Origin: an uncultured Collinsella sp.
GTDB taxonomy: Bacteria > Actinomycetota > Coriobacteriia > Coriobacteriales > Coriobacteriaceae
Reading direction: 5' to 3'
Length of the DNA: 21,768 bases
Assembly: GCA_900549215.1 (NCBI GenBank)
Contig: URNJ01000010.1
Span: 1 to 21,768, forward strand
Of this stretch, positions 1 through 7,158 are shown in pieces. Both the position numbers and the translations under genes were made by a program. The notes beneath the pieces are model-generated. The model was not told the origin of the DNA. It saw nothing but the letters and a program-made list of their open reading frames with translations, and ran no database searches. Position 1 is the first letter of the stretch; every line of letters starts with the position of its first letter.

Positions 1-165
1 GCTGCTGTTGGTGGTCACGGTCTTGCCGCTATAAAGTGTGACAGTGGCCTTGTCGTTCTCCATGGAGAAGTCGGTGTTGTTACTTGTGTAATCACCGATA
101 TCAGTATCAGTGGGGATGTTCTCGCTGGTGAGAGTTGCCTTGACAGCCTTCAGGGTGTAGTCGCC
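1..165 (-). other. In-frame non-SufB segment joined to sufB
   Basis: The 54 or so codons after SufB residue 287 encode a Thr/Ser/Asp/Asn-rich stretch (for example GDYTSNNTDFSMENDKATV). It has the alternating hydrophobic pattern of an extracellular beta-sandwich domain and lacks the conserved C-terminal half of SufB. By eye, base composition is also less GC-rich than the neighbouring sufB codons. It most resembles part of a Gram-positive surface or pilin-like protein, but I cannot name the family. It could be a genuine recombination junction or an assembly chimera at the contig edge. Confidence 0.6.
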
Positions 166-1023
166 GTCCTCGTCCACGCGTGCACGCTTGGTGTTGAGGT
201 TGTACATGTTCTTGGACCAGTTCTCGATGGTCGAGTAGCGCAGGTGTGCGCGTTTGCCCACAAAAAGCTCGACGGCGCCGGCGTGGAGGTTGGCCACGTT
301 GTACTTGGGCGCGGAGCAACCCTCGATAAAGTGCAGGTCGGCATCGTCCTCGACGATGATGAGCGTGTGTTCAAACTGACCGGCGCCCTTGGCGTTGAGG
401 CGGAAGTAGCTCTGCAGCGGAAAATCGAGCTTGGTGCCCTTGGGCACGTAGACAAACGAGCCGCCCGACCACACGGCGCCGTGCAGGGCTGCAAACTTGT
501 GGTCGGTGGGCGGGATGAGCGTCATAAACTTCTCGTGGATGAGCGGTTCCCACTGCGGATCGTGCAGGGCTTCCTCAATACCGGAGTAGACGATGCCCAT
601 CTTGGACGCGGTGTCCTGCATGTTGTGGTAGACGAGCTCGGAGTCGTACTGAGCACCGACGCCTGCCAGGTAGCTGCGCTCGGCCTCGGGGATACCTAGG
701 CGCTCAAAGGTGTTCTTGATGTCGTCGGGCACCGACTCCCAGTCGTGCTTTTGGTCGGTGTTGGGCTTGACATAGGTGACGATGTTGTCCATGTCCAGGC
801 CCTCGATGGAGGGGCCCCACGTCGGATCCGGGAAGCGGTTGAAGATTTCGAGGGACTTGAGGCGCAGGTCGAGCATCCACTGCGGCTCGTCCTTTTTGGC
901 GCTTATCTCGCGCACGATGTCGGGCGTGATGCCGGCGTCGAGGCGCTCGAATCCCTCCTCGCCATAGGTGAAGTCGTAGAGGCTGCGGTCGATGTCCGCG
1001 ACCTCGGTGCGGTTCTTGGTCAT
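1..1023 (-). CDS. sufB: SufB, Fe-S cluster scaffold protein (5' part only; in-frame foreign-looking tail)
   Basis: SufB is the core of the cytoplasmic SufBCD scaffold on which iron-sulfur clusters are built. The start is the ATG at 1023, with an AGGGG ribosome site about 8 bases upstream, 12 bp after the sufC stop. Residues 1-287 match SufB well: DEPQWMLDLRLKSLE, VVYHNM-like ELVYHNM, IPPTDHKFAALHGAVWSGGS, YVPKGTKLDFPLQSYFR, GQFEHTLIIVEDDA, EGCSAP, and ENWSKNMYNLNTKR. The family is normally about 465-495 residues. After the residues VDEDG (codon 287, bases 163-165) the open frame continues to the window edge, but SufB similarity stops; see the separate entry for 1-165. Transcribed with sufC. 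Identity of residues 1-287 is firm; whether a full sufB exists here is not. Confidence 0.9.
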   Translation of the reverse strand, partial: MTKNRTEVADIDRSLYDFTYGEEGFERLDAGITPDIVREISAKKDEPQWMLDLRLKSLEIFNRFPDPTWGPSIEGLDMDNIVTYVKPNTDQKHDWESVPDDIKNTFERLGIPEAERSYLAGVGAQYDSELVYHNMQDTASKMGIVYSGIEEALHDPQWEPLIHEKFMTLIPPTDHKFAALHGAVWSGGSFVYVPKGTKLDFPLQSYFRLNAKGAGQFEHTLIIVEDDADLHFIEGCSAPKYNVANLHAGAVELFVGKRAHLRYSTIENWSKNMYNLNTKRARVDEDGDYTLKAVKATLTSENIPTDTDIGDYTSNNTDFSMENDKATVTLYSGKTVTTNSS

Positions 1024-1035
1024 TGCGTCGCCCCT

Positions 1036-1836
1036 TTACGCCTGCTGCTCGGCAGCGGCAGACTCGGCCTGGGCGCGCTGTTCGGCGGCCTCGCGCTCGA
1101 AGGTCTCAAAGCCGTTCTTGTCGATCCAGGGGATGAGCGAGGCGTCGTCCTCGCGCACGATGTGGCCCTTGACCATAACGTGGACGCGGTCGACATCCAG
1201 GTGCTCCAAAATGCGCGTGTTGTGCGTGATGATGAGCATGGAGCCGTCGCAGCTCTTGCGGTAGGCGTCCATGCCGTGGCTGACGGTGGACAGGGCGTCG
1301 ACGTCCAGACCCGAGTCGGTCTCGTCGAGGATGGCGAGCTTGGGCTGCAGCAACAGGAGCTGGAGCATCTCGACCTTCTTCTTCTCGCCGCCCGAGAAGC
1401 CCACGCCCAGCTCGCGGTTGAGGTAGGCGGTATCCATGTTGAGCTCTGCCGCGAGCTCCTTGACGCGACGGCGGAACTCCTTGCCCTTCATCTCCAGGCC
1501 GGGGCGGCCGGCGATGCTGGCGCGCAAAAAGCTCGACAGCGGCACGCCAGGGATCTCGACCGGGGCTTGGAAGCTCAGGAACAGGCCGGCGCGTGAGCGC
1601 TTGTCGGTGGTGAGCTCGGTGATGTCCTGGCCGTCAAAGACGATGCGGCCGTCGTTGACCGTGTAAACGGGGTCGCCCATGACCAGGTGGCCGAGGGTGG
1701 ACTTGCCGGCGCCGTTGGGTCCCATCAGCACGTGGGTCTCGCCGGCGGCGACGTTAAGGTTGACGTTGTGGAGGATGGTCTTCTCGTCCACGGAGGCGGT
1801 CAGACCTTCGATGGAAAGCAGCGGATTTGCGCTCAT
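1036..1836 (-). CDS. sufC: SufC, ATPase of the SufBCD complex
   Basis: ABC-type ATPase that powers cluster assembly on SufB/SufD; soluble, with no membrane segments. I chose the ATG at 1836 (266 aa, close to the usual ~250) because a GAGAGGGA-like ribosome site sits 6 bases upstream; an ATG at 1866 would add ten residues with no family support. Visible motifs are Walker A GPNGAGKS (39-46), Q-loop SFQAP (88-92), the SufC-type signature FSGGEKKK (147-154), Walker B LAILDETDSGLD (167-178) with catalytic E172, and the H-loop in IITHNTRIL. It is the first gene of the minus-strand suf operon and is followed 12 bp later by sufB. The divergent Rrf2 gene upstream is the likely regulator. Confidence 0.95.
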   Translation of the reverse strand: MSANPLLSIEGLTASVDEKTILHNVNLNVAAGETHVLMGPNGAGKSTLGHLVMGDPVYTVNDGRIVFDGQDITELTTDKRSRAGLFLSFQAPVEIPGVPLSSFLRASIAGRPGLEMKGKEFRRRVKELAAELNMDTAYLNRELGVGFSGGEKKKVEMLQLLLLQPKLAILDETDSGLDVDALSTVSHGMDAYRKSCDGSMLIITHNTRILEHLDVDRVHVMVKGHIVREDDASLIPWIDKNGFETFEREAAEQRAQAESAAAEQQA

Positions 1837-1900
1837 GCTGTCCCTCTCTGTGTATGGTGTACTCATAGGTGTACTAAACCCTAGGAATCTTCTCGGAATA

Positions 1901-1928
1901 AAGTTACTATGGGTTCGGCGTTAGTCAA
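1901..1928 (-). promoter_or_regulatory. Candidate sufCB promoter
   Basis: On the minus strand, TTGACT (1923-1928) is followed 16 bases later by TAACTT (1901-1906), about 65 bases before the sufC start. The -35 is good (5 of 6) and the -10 is poor (3 of 6), as expected for a promoter needing or escaping a regulator. The adjacent Rrf2-family gene makes iron-sulfur-dependent control plausible. Motif-based guess. Confidence 0.35.
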
Positions 1929-1976
1929 GGGAAAACCCGACTAATCCACTCGACTTTTTAGATGTGGGACATAATA

Positions 1977-2027
1977 ATCAGGTTTGTTTGCCCCGCGTGC
2001 ATAGGATTTGGGGCAAATTGGCCTGAT
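1977..2027. repeat. Large inverted repeat upstream of the Rrf2 gene (operator or leader hairpin)
   Basis: The left arm ATCAGGTTTGTTTGCCCC (1977-1994) and right arm GGGGCAAATTGGCCTGAT (2010-2027) are inverted copies. They match at 14 of 18 positions, with all four mismatches in one central block, around a 15-base loop. It lies between an AT-rich possible -10 (TAATAAT, about 1972-1978) and the Rrf2 start, so it is an operator candidate or a structured 5' leader. A terminator role makes little sense between divergent genes, although TTT follows the right arm. Confidence 0.6.
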
Positions 2028-2056
2028 TTTGTCCCAGGAACAACGGGAGGGTAGGT

Positions 2057-2488
2057 ATGCTCATTTCTTCTAAGGGCCGCTATGCCCTCCGGCTGATGAT
2101 CTATATCGCGGCGCTGGGCGACGCCGAGGGCAAGATTGCCTTGCGCGAGGTTGCCGACCGCGAGCATATCTCGCAAAAGTATCTGGAGCAGCTGGTTCGT
2201 CCGCTTATGAAGGCGGGCCTGCTTAAGAGCGTGCGCGGCAAGGGCGGCGGCTACATGATGGCCAAGGACCCGGCCGAGGGGCGCGCCGGCGACATCCTGC
2301 GCGCTGTCGAGGGCAGCACGGCGCCCGTGGCGTGCGACGGCATCGACAACAGCTGCACCCGCAGCGATTTGTGCTCGACCGTCAAGTTCTGGCGCGGTCT
2401 GGACGACGTGATCGAAAAGTACGTCGACGGCGTGACGTTGGCCGACCTGGCCGCCGTCCCCGAGATCAACTTTGACATTAAGCTGTAG
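2057..2488 (+). CDS. Rrf2/IscR-family transcriptional regulator
   Basis: Winged-helix regulator of the Rrf2 family, 143 aa. It starts MLISSKGRYALRLMIYIA, the typical N-terminal helix, with a GGGAGGG ribosome site upstream. The recognition-helix region REHISQKYLEQLVRPLMKAGLLKS (36-58) and the wing RGKGGGYMMAKDP (60-72) are canonical. Cysteines C93, C100 and C106 (spacing C-x6-C-x5-C) lie where IscR-type members ligate a [2Fe-2S] or similar cluster, so it probably senses Fe-S status. It is divergent from sufCB and most likely controls that operon and itself through the intergenic inverted repeat. It might instead be a CymR- or NsrR-like member, but the suf neighbour favours a SufR/IscR-like role. 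Confidence 0.9.
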   Translation: MLISSKGRYALRLMIYIAALGDAEGKIALREVADREHISQKYLEQLVRPLMKAGLLKSVRGKGGGYMMAKDPAEGRAGDILRAVEGSTAPVACDGIDNSCTRSDLCSTVKFWRGLDDVIEKYVDGVTLADLAAVPEINFDIKL

Positions 2489-2496
2489 GGCTGCAA

Positions 2497-2784
2497 ATGG
2501 CATCTCTCGACAAGGTGTATAAGCAAATTGAAGTTTTTGCTCGGGAATGTGACGCCGAGAAGGTTGTGCTGTTTGGTTCCCGCGCTCGAGGTGACAACTT
2601 GCCTAAGAGCGATATTGACATCGCCGTAGCTGGTTGCCGGGATTTCGGCCGGTTGTCATATTTGATCGAGGAGCGTCTTGATACTCTTTTAGATGTAGAT
2701 GTCGTCAATCTCGACGAGTCCTTATCGCAGCAATTGCTCGATGAAATTGCCAGGGATGGTGTGATTCTGTATGAAAAAATATGA
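2497..2784 (+). CDS. MNT-type nucleotidyltransferase (HI0073/MntA-like)
   Basis: Minimal nucleotidyltransferase of the DNA polymerase-beta fold, 95 aa, normal for the family. The signature GSRARGDNLPKSDIDIAV (27-44) supplies metal-binding D39 and D41, and a third acidic residue is present in DVDVV (D68). In type VII toxin-antitoxin modules such proteins transfer AMP to the partner HEPN protein; in HI0073/HI0074-type pairs the substrate is less clear. The gene begins 8 bp after the Rrf2 stop, with a weak AGGG site, so it is probably transcribed with the regulator, and it overlaps the next gene by 14 bp, implying coupled translation. All key residues appear intact. Confidence 0.88.
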   Translation: MASLDKVYKQIEVFARECDAEKVVLFGSRARGDNLPKSDIDIAVAGCRDFGRLSYLIEERLDTLLDVDVVNLDESLSQQLLDEIARDGVILYEKI

Positions 2785-3190
2785 GAACTTTGTCAGCGCC
2801 TTGGCGAATCTTGAGGATGCGCCCAATCAGGATCTCAACAATGATTTTGTTCAGAGTGGATTGATTAATAAGTTCAATCTTCAATTTGAACTGAGCTGGA
2901 AGCTCCTTAAGCGTCTGCTCGAGTATGAGGGCGCCACGCTTTCCGCGTCGGGGTCTCCTCGTGCCATCTTGAAGGAGTCCTACCGATTCTACGACTTTAT
3001 TGATGAGGCAGCCTGGCTGGATATGCTCAGAGACCGCAATACGAACGTCCATATCTACGACAACAAGCTCGCTCAAGATTTGATTCAGCGCATCTTGAAC
3101 GTCTATATTCCCGCTTTCTGTCAGTTGAGAGACGGGCTGACGAAACGTTACGGCGAGCTTCTGTTGGCGCCCGACGACCAGTTTGTTTAA
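2771..3190 (+). CDS. HI0074/HEPN-type partner of nucleotidyltransferase
   Basis: A 139 aa all-alpha protein of the nucleotidyltransferase substrate-binding (HI0074, NTase_sub_bind) family, related to HEPN RNases such as HepT. Typical features are FELSWKLLKRLLEYEG (39-54), the SPRAILKESYRF segment (62-73) and MLRDRNTNVHIYD (85-97). The last contains R89-x4-H94, the motif used for RNA cleavage in HEPN toxins. It overlaps the upstream nucleotidyltransferase gene by 14 bp, the usual two-gene arrangement. It may act as a toxin silenced by AMP transfer from its partner; family membership is clear, toxin activity is inference. Confidence 0.85.
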   Translation: MKKYENFVSALANLEDAPNQDLNNDFVQSGLINKFNLQFELSWKLLKRLLEYEGATLSASGSPRAILKESYRFYDFIDEAAWLDMLRDRNTNVHIYDNKLAQDLIQRILNVYIPAFCQLRDGLTKRYGELLLAPDDQFV

Positions 3191-3232
3191 TTCCTTAAGA
3201 TTTCGCGGAGGGTTGTTGCCGTTTACCGAGTG

Positions 3233-3248
3233 GTTGTTGTGCAACAAC
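3233..3248. repeat. Short perfect hairpin upstream of the surface protein gene
   Basis: GTTGTTG and CAACAAC (7 bp arms) are separated by two bases. It lies about 70 bp before the start of the anchored surface protein and is a candidate operator or part of a promoter region. A 12-base piece, GTTGTGCAACAA (3236-3247), recurs in inverted orientation at 5201-5212 just past the gene's terminator. Confidence 0.45.
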
Positions 3249-3317
3249 GGATGAGCTGCAATACTGATTCTATCTTTGCAAACTGCACTTTAACTACACC
3301 AATGCAGGGAGGATCTT

Positions 3318-5135
3318 ATGCAGCCCAAGCATTCTGCTATTGTCGCGGGCCTGACGCTGGCGCTTTCGTTTGGCGCCGTCTCCGCGCCGGCACCCGCCGC
3401 TGCCGAGGAGCCCACGCCGGGCGTTGCCTCGGATGCCACCGATATCGATAAGGGCCTTTACACCCAACAGTCCTTCTCGGGCGTGTTGAGGTCGGTTCAG
3501 GGTGTCTCGTTTGTCAACGTGACTCCCGAGATGAAGTACTTCACCAAATATGAGAGCCATGGCAACTATAACCAGGGCTTTTCGTATGGCGACGGTTATA
3601 ACGCGCTGGGCTATTACCAGTTCGACCGCCGTTGGTCGCTCATTCCGTTTATGAAGCAGGCCTACAACTACAACCCCGAAAAATACAGCATGCTCAAGGA
3701 TGCGATTGATCGCGGTAGTGAGATTTCCAACGCGAGCAATCCCATGTTCGAGAACGGCCAGCTCACCGAGCCGGGCCGTATCGCGCAGGAGGCTTTCCAA
3801 GGTGCCTACAATACCGATCCAGCTGAGTTCTCGGCGCTTCAGGATGCTTATGCGTACAATTCGTACTATGCGGTGACCGAGGCGTGGCTTAAGAGCGCTC
3901 TTGGCATTGACATCTCTGGCCGCGCCGATTGCGTCAAGGGCATGGTGTGGAGCATCACCAACATGTGCGGCACCGGTGGCTGCAGGGACTTTTTCCGCTG
4001 GGCGAATCTTTCCAACGATATGTCCGACCGCGAGTTTGTGACGGCGCTCTCCAATAGCGTGGTCAACAATGTCGCCACCAAGTTTTCGAGTCAGCCCCAG
4101 TATCATGAGGGCTGGAAGAATCGTTATAAGAATGAGCTGAAGGACTGCTTGGCTTATATCGCCGAGGACGAGGCAGCCGCTGCGACGCCCGTGCAGCCCG
4201 AGCCTACGCCGGCGCCCTCGCCGACACCTGATTCGAATGACGGCTCGAGTGACGATGCCAACGATGGCAGGATGGATGCGCCCTCGACCGATGATGACGG
4301 TAATGGCTCTGCTGGTGGCACTACCAACGACGGTTCCATCTCGAACGGCTCCGATTCGAACGGCTCTGCTGCGGGCGATTCGTCTTCAAGCTCTGCCGGC
4401 AATACGGACAGCGCCGCTCCTGGTTCGACCGACGCTGGCACCTCTGGCTCTTCTACCGGCTCGAGCGATTCGTCCGTTGACACCGGCTCCAACAACGGCT
4501 CCGGTTCTGACGCAACCCCTGATTCCGATGCTTCCAAGGACGACTCGAATAAGGCGCCGGACGCTCCCGTTGCTTCGCCGGACAAGAAGCCTTCTTTCTC
4601 CGCGCAGCTTGGTTCTACGCTGGGTTCTTCGCTGATGGCTGGCGTCAATAACGGTTCGACCCAGAACAAGGACAACTCTGATCAGGTTTCCGCGGAAAAG
4701 ACCGAGGCCGCAAAGGGCGACTCTAAGGACAAGGCTTCCGAGAAGACCGAATCCGATAAGGGTTCTAGCTCTGAGGAGAAGGACGACAAATCCGCTCAGA
4801 AGAAGGACGAGGATAAGAAGTCTGAATCTGAGGAGAAGGACGAGAACAAGGGCAAGACCAAGGACGGAAAGCAGCAGGTCGAGGACAACGGTAAGGGCAA
4901 CACTGACAACCAGGCCCAGGAGCAAAATGACTCCAAAACGGTGACCACCACGACCACGACGACTACAGCTACCAAGTCCTCGGGCGGCAACATGCCCAAG
5001 ACGGGCGATCTGATTGTGATGGCGAGCCTTTCCAGCGCGAGCTTGGCCACACTGGGCGCTACGTCTATCGTAAGTGGTAAGCATAAGCTCGATCAGCAGA
5101 AGAAAGCTTCTGGGGAGGACGGCTCGGAGGAGTAG
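3318..5135 (+). CDS. Secreted, sortase-anchored protein with lysozyme-like N-terminal domain (MPKTG signal)
   Basis: 605 aa surface protein. The start is set by a GGGAGG site 6-8 bases upstream. Residues 1-30 form a signal peptide with likely cleavage after PAPAAA. Residues ~70-280 are a compact domain with KYESHGNYNQGFSYGDG and YNALGYYQFDRRW, a pattern like the catalytic glutamate and Gly-Tyr-Gln segment of lysozyme/transglycosylase-like hydrolases (E is in YESHGN), so peptidoglycan cleavage is plausible but unproven. Residues ~285-420 are a Ser/Asp/Gly/Asn/Thr-rich linker and ~440-540 a Lys/Glu/Asp-rich charged stretch. A poly-Thr run is followed by MPKTG (559-563), a hydrophobic segment and a short charged tail with KHK. 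This is the sortase layout with Met in place of Leu in LPXTG. Monocistronic: own leader and a strong terminator follow. Confidence 0.85.
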   Translation: MQPKHSAIVAGLTLALSFGAVSAPAPAAAEEPTPGVASDATDIDKGLYTQQSFSGVLRSVQGVSFVNVTPEMKYFTKYESHGNYNQGFSYGDGYNALGYYQFDRRWSLIPFMKQAYNYNPEKYSMLKDAIDRGSEISNASNPMFENGQLTEPGRIAQEAFQGAYNTDPAEFSALQDAYAYNSYYAVTEAWLKSALGIDISGRADCVKGMVWSITNMCGTGGCRDFFRWANLSNDMSDREFVTALSNSVVNNVATKFSSQPQYHEGWKNRYKNELKDCLAYIAEDEAAAATPVQPEPTPAPSPTPDSNDGSSDDANDGRMDAPSTDDDGNGSAGGTTNDGSISNGSDSNGSAAGDSSSSSAGNTDSAAPGSTDAGTSGSSTGSSDSSVDTGSNNGSGSDATPDSDASKDDSNKAPDAPVASPDKKPSFSAQLGSTLGSSLMAGVNNGSTQNKDNSDQVSAEKTEAAKGDSKDKASEKTESDKGSSSEEKDDKSAQKKDEDKKSESEEKDENKGKTKDGKQQVEDNGKGNTDNQAQEQNDSKTVTTTTTTTTATKSSGGNMPKTGDLIVMASLSSASLATLGATSIVSGKHKLDQQKKASGEDGSEE

Positions 5136-5169
5136 CCTCTCGGTTGCTAGATAACTAAAGAGTTGGGAC

Positions 5170-5204
5170 GGGGTCCGGTGCGAATGCATCGGGCCCCATT
5201 TTGT
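5170..5204 (+). terminator. Intrinsic terminator after the anchored surface protein
   Basis: GGGGTCCGGTGC (5170-5181) pairs with GCATCGGGCCCC (5186-5197) at 10 of 12 positions, with G-U pairs at the other two, across a GAAT loop. ATTTTGTT follows. It begins 34 bases after the stop codon at 5135. Confidence 0.85.
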
Positions 5205-5337
5205 TGCACAACGATTTGTTATGCCCCCTCAAGGCCTTTGTTCCTACCGTTGCCCGATATGATCGCGCGGCGACATCGGTACGCGCGAGGCGGTCATTAC
5301 AATTGGCATCGTGTTGCGATTTAGGGGGAACGTTTTG

Positions 5338-7134
5338 GTGTCTGAACAGGTAAATAATGGTTGTGCTGCCGACTTTGGCGTGCGTTTGATCGGCTGTGCC
5401 GACGATGCGGCTTTACCCATTGGCATGCATGACTATGCGGAGGCTCTTGGTTGCTGCACGCTGGTCGACAAGACCATGTTTATTGCAGATGTGTTGGACT
5501 GCGACGCGTCCGTTGTGGTGTGCTGTCGGCCCGAGGGTTTTGGCAAGAGCATGAACTTGTCGATGCTCAAGGCTTTTCTGGAGTGTCCCGCGGTCGGTCG
5601 CGCTGGTCAGCGTTTGTTTGCCAATGCTCAGATTTGGGATGCGGACGGCGGACGCTATCGGGACGAGTATGCTTGCTATCCGGTGATATCGCTGGACTTT
5701 TCTGGCGCTGTGAGGCGTGGCGCCGCTATTGCTGACGTCGTGCGCGATGCTCTTTCGGGCGAGTGCGCCCGTCTGCTGGCGCTTTTGGAGGCTCCGGATT
5801 TAGCTCGAGACAAGGTGCGTCACATCGAACGCGTTGCGCGTGGCGCGGCGAGCGAGGACGAGGTCGCCTCGGTGCTTGGCGTGCTCATTGAGCTGCTGGA
5901 GATGGCCTGCGATGAGCAAGTTGTATTGCTCGTTGATGGGTACGACGCGGCGTGGTTGGGCCGTGCGAGCGCGAGGGGCGCTTCCGGCGCCGATCCGGCA
6001 GGGCTATTCGATCGCGTGCTGTTCGACGCCATTGCCACTGCGCGCGATTCGTTGCGGCTGACGTGTCTGATGGGGGAGTGTCCCGGCCCTGCCGAAGCGG
6101 CGCTTTCTTTGCACTGCTGCTCGTATTGTCTGACGACGCCGCTTTCGACCTGGTGTGACCGTTGGTTCGGCTTTTCGGATGCCGAGGTCCAGGCTCTGTT
6201 GAACCATGCTGGGCGCGAGGAATACCTGGATGATGCGCGTGAATGGCTCGAGGGATATCGGTTTGGCAGGGCCTATTGCTCGAGTCCAGCGCGTGTGATC
6301 GGTTTTCTGGGCCGAGGCTGCACGGCGCCTGTGCGTGCCGATCTGTATGGGTATGCGGATTGCCTGAGTAGGGTAGTTGCCGGGTGGAATCTCGACCGCC
6401 TTTCGGTCTTGTTCGATTTGCTCGAGGCCCATGGGTGCGCTGAGGTCCCGCTTTGTTTGGGCACTGCAGAGCCAGATGTCTCGCCTGACGATGGCATGTG
6501 GACAGCGCTATATCTATCCGGTTTTCTTACGACGGATATGACTGAGGAGCCAGAGCATGGCGATCGCCTCCGTGCTTTGCGATTGCCCAATAACGAGCTT
6601 CGACAGGCCCTGCGTCTAGTGATTGTTGAGTGGTTTGAGTGCGCTGCCGAGGACGTTCGAGACGTCGATGCGTTTCGAGACGGGTTGTGCCGTGGGGACG
6701 AGGGTGCGGTGAGACAGGCGCTAGGCCGCATCCTGGGAGATGCGGGAATCGGTGCGACCGACCCAGATGCGTCGCTGTCATATCACCTGCTCTTGCAGGG
6801 GCTCTGCTTTGGATTGCCGGGCTATGCCAATCCTGCCTCGAGGCGAAAGTGTGGCGCGGGTCGCTGGGACATCCAGGTTTTCCCTACGGGTGCTGTGTTC
6901 GACGTAGCAGACACGATTGGCATGTTGGACGAGCGCCCGCTGATAACGATTAACTTGATGTATGACCCCGATGTGGATGCGCTGGGCCTGGAATTGCTGG
7001 CCGTGCAGTCGCTACTCGACATAGAGCGCGACAGCATCGACGAAATCCGTGTACCACGCCCCGGCGTGGGTCGCATGCGCTGGGGGTTCGGTTTTGATGG
7101 GCAGCATGTGGCTACGGTGTGCCAGCGGCTTTAA
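5338..7134 (+). CDS. AAA-ATPase_like / PD-(D/E)XK (DUF1703-type) family protein, apparently degenerate
   Basis: 598 aa from the GTG at 5338, chosen because AGGGGG lies 9 bases upstream; an in-frame GTG at 5311 is less likely. The layout is that of the widespread family pairing an N-terminal AAA-ATPase_like domain with a C-terminal PD-(D/E)XK-like domain. FVDKTMFI-type LVDKTMFIADVL (42-53) and the P-loop RPEGFGKSMNLSMLKAFLE (from 64) are recognisable, though the family usually reads RPRRFGKS. The Walker B region reads VVLLVDGYDAAW (D200, G201) where the family has LIDEYD, so the acidic partner is lost. Near the C-terminus GAGRWDI (to D511) keeps the G-x-GR-x-D motif, but the following strand reads ITINLM (536-541) with no E-x-K pair. 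It looks like an ATPase/nuclease relic that may still bind a ligand. Family function is poorly known (defence or mobile-element related). Confidence 0.75.
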   Translation: MSEQVNNGCAADFGVRLIGCADDAALPIGMHDYAEALGCCTLVDKTMFIADVLDCDASVVVCCRPEGFGKSMNLSMLKAFLECPAVGRAGQRLFANAQIWDADGGRYRDEYACYPVISLDFSGAVRRGAAIADVVRDALSGECARLLALLEAPDLARDKVRHIERVARGAASEDEVASVLGVLIELLEMACDEQVVLLVDGYDAAWLGRASARGASGADPAGLFDRVLFDAIATARDSLRLTCLMGECPGPAEAALSLHCCSYCLTTPLSTWCDRWFGFSDAEVQALLNHAGREEYLDDAREWLEGYRFGRAYCSSPARVIGFLGRGCTAPVRADLYGYADCLSRVVAGWNLDRLSVLFDLLEAHGCAEVPLCLGTAEPDVSPDDGMWTALYLSGFLTTDMTEEPEHGDRLRALRLPNNELRQALRLVIVEWFECAAEDVRDVDAFRDGLCRGDEGAVRQALGRILGDAGIGATDPDASLSYHLLLQGLCFGLPGYANPASRRKCGAGRWDIQVFPTGAVFDVADTIGMLDERPLITINLMYDPDVDALGLELLAVQSLLDIERDSIDEIRVPRPGVGRMRWGFGFDGQHVATVCQRL

Positions 7135-7158
7135 GCGCCGAGGTGTTTCCGGCTTCCG

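Noticed and set aside
745..1596. A 283-codon plus-strand open frame over sufB/sufC
   Set aside because: Sequence is a Val/Leu/Ala/Asp-rich shadow of two strongly conserved minus-strand genes.
1977..2027. The inverted repeat as an intrinsic terminator
   Set aside because: It lies between divergent genes where neither transcript needs to stop, and the U-run is short.
4154..5189. Minus-strand and alternate-frame open frames over the surface-protein stalk
   Set aside because: Low-complexity coding sequence opens several frames; only the plus frame has a signal peptide, sorting motif and ribosome site.
7135..7158. A bidirectional terminator between the convergent genes
   Set aside because: Only a 5 bp CCGAG/CTCGG pairing with a long loop, partly inside coding sequence, and no U-run.
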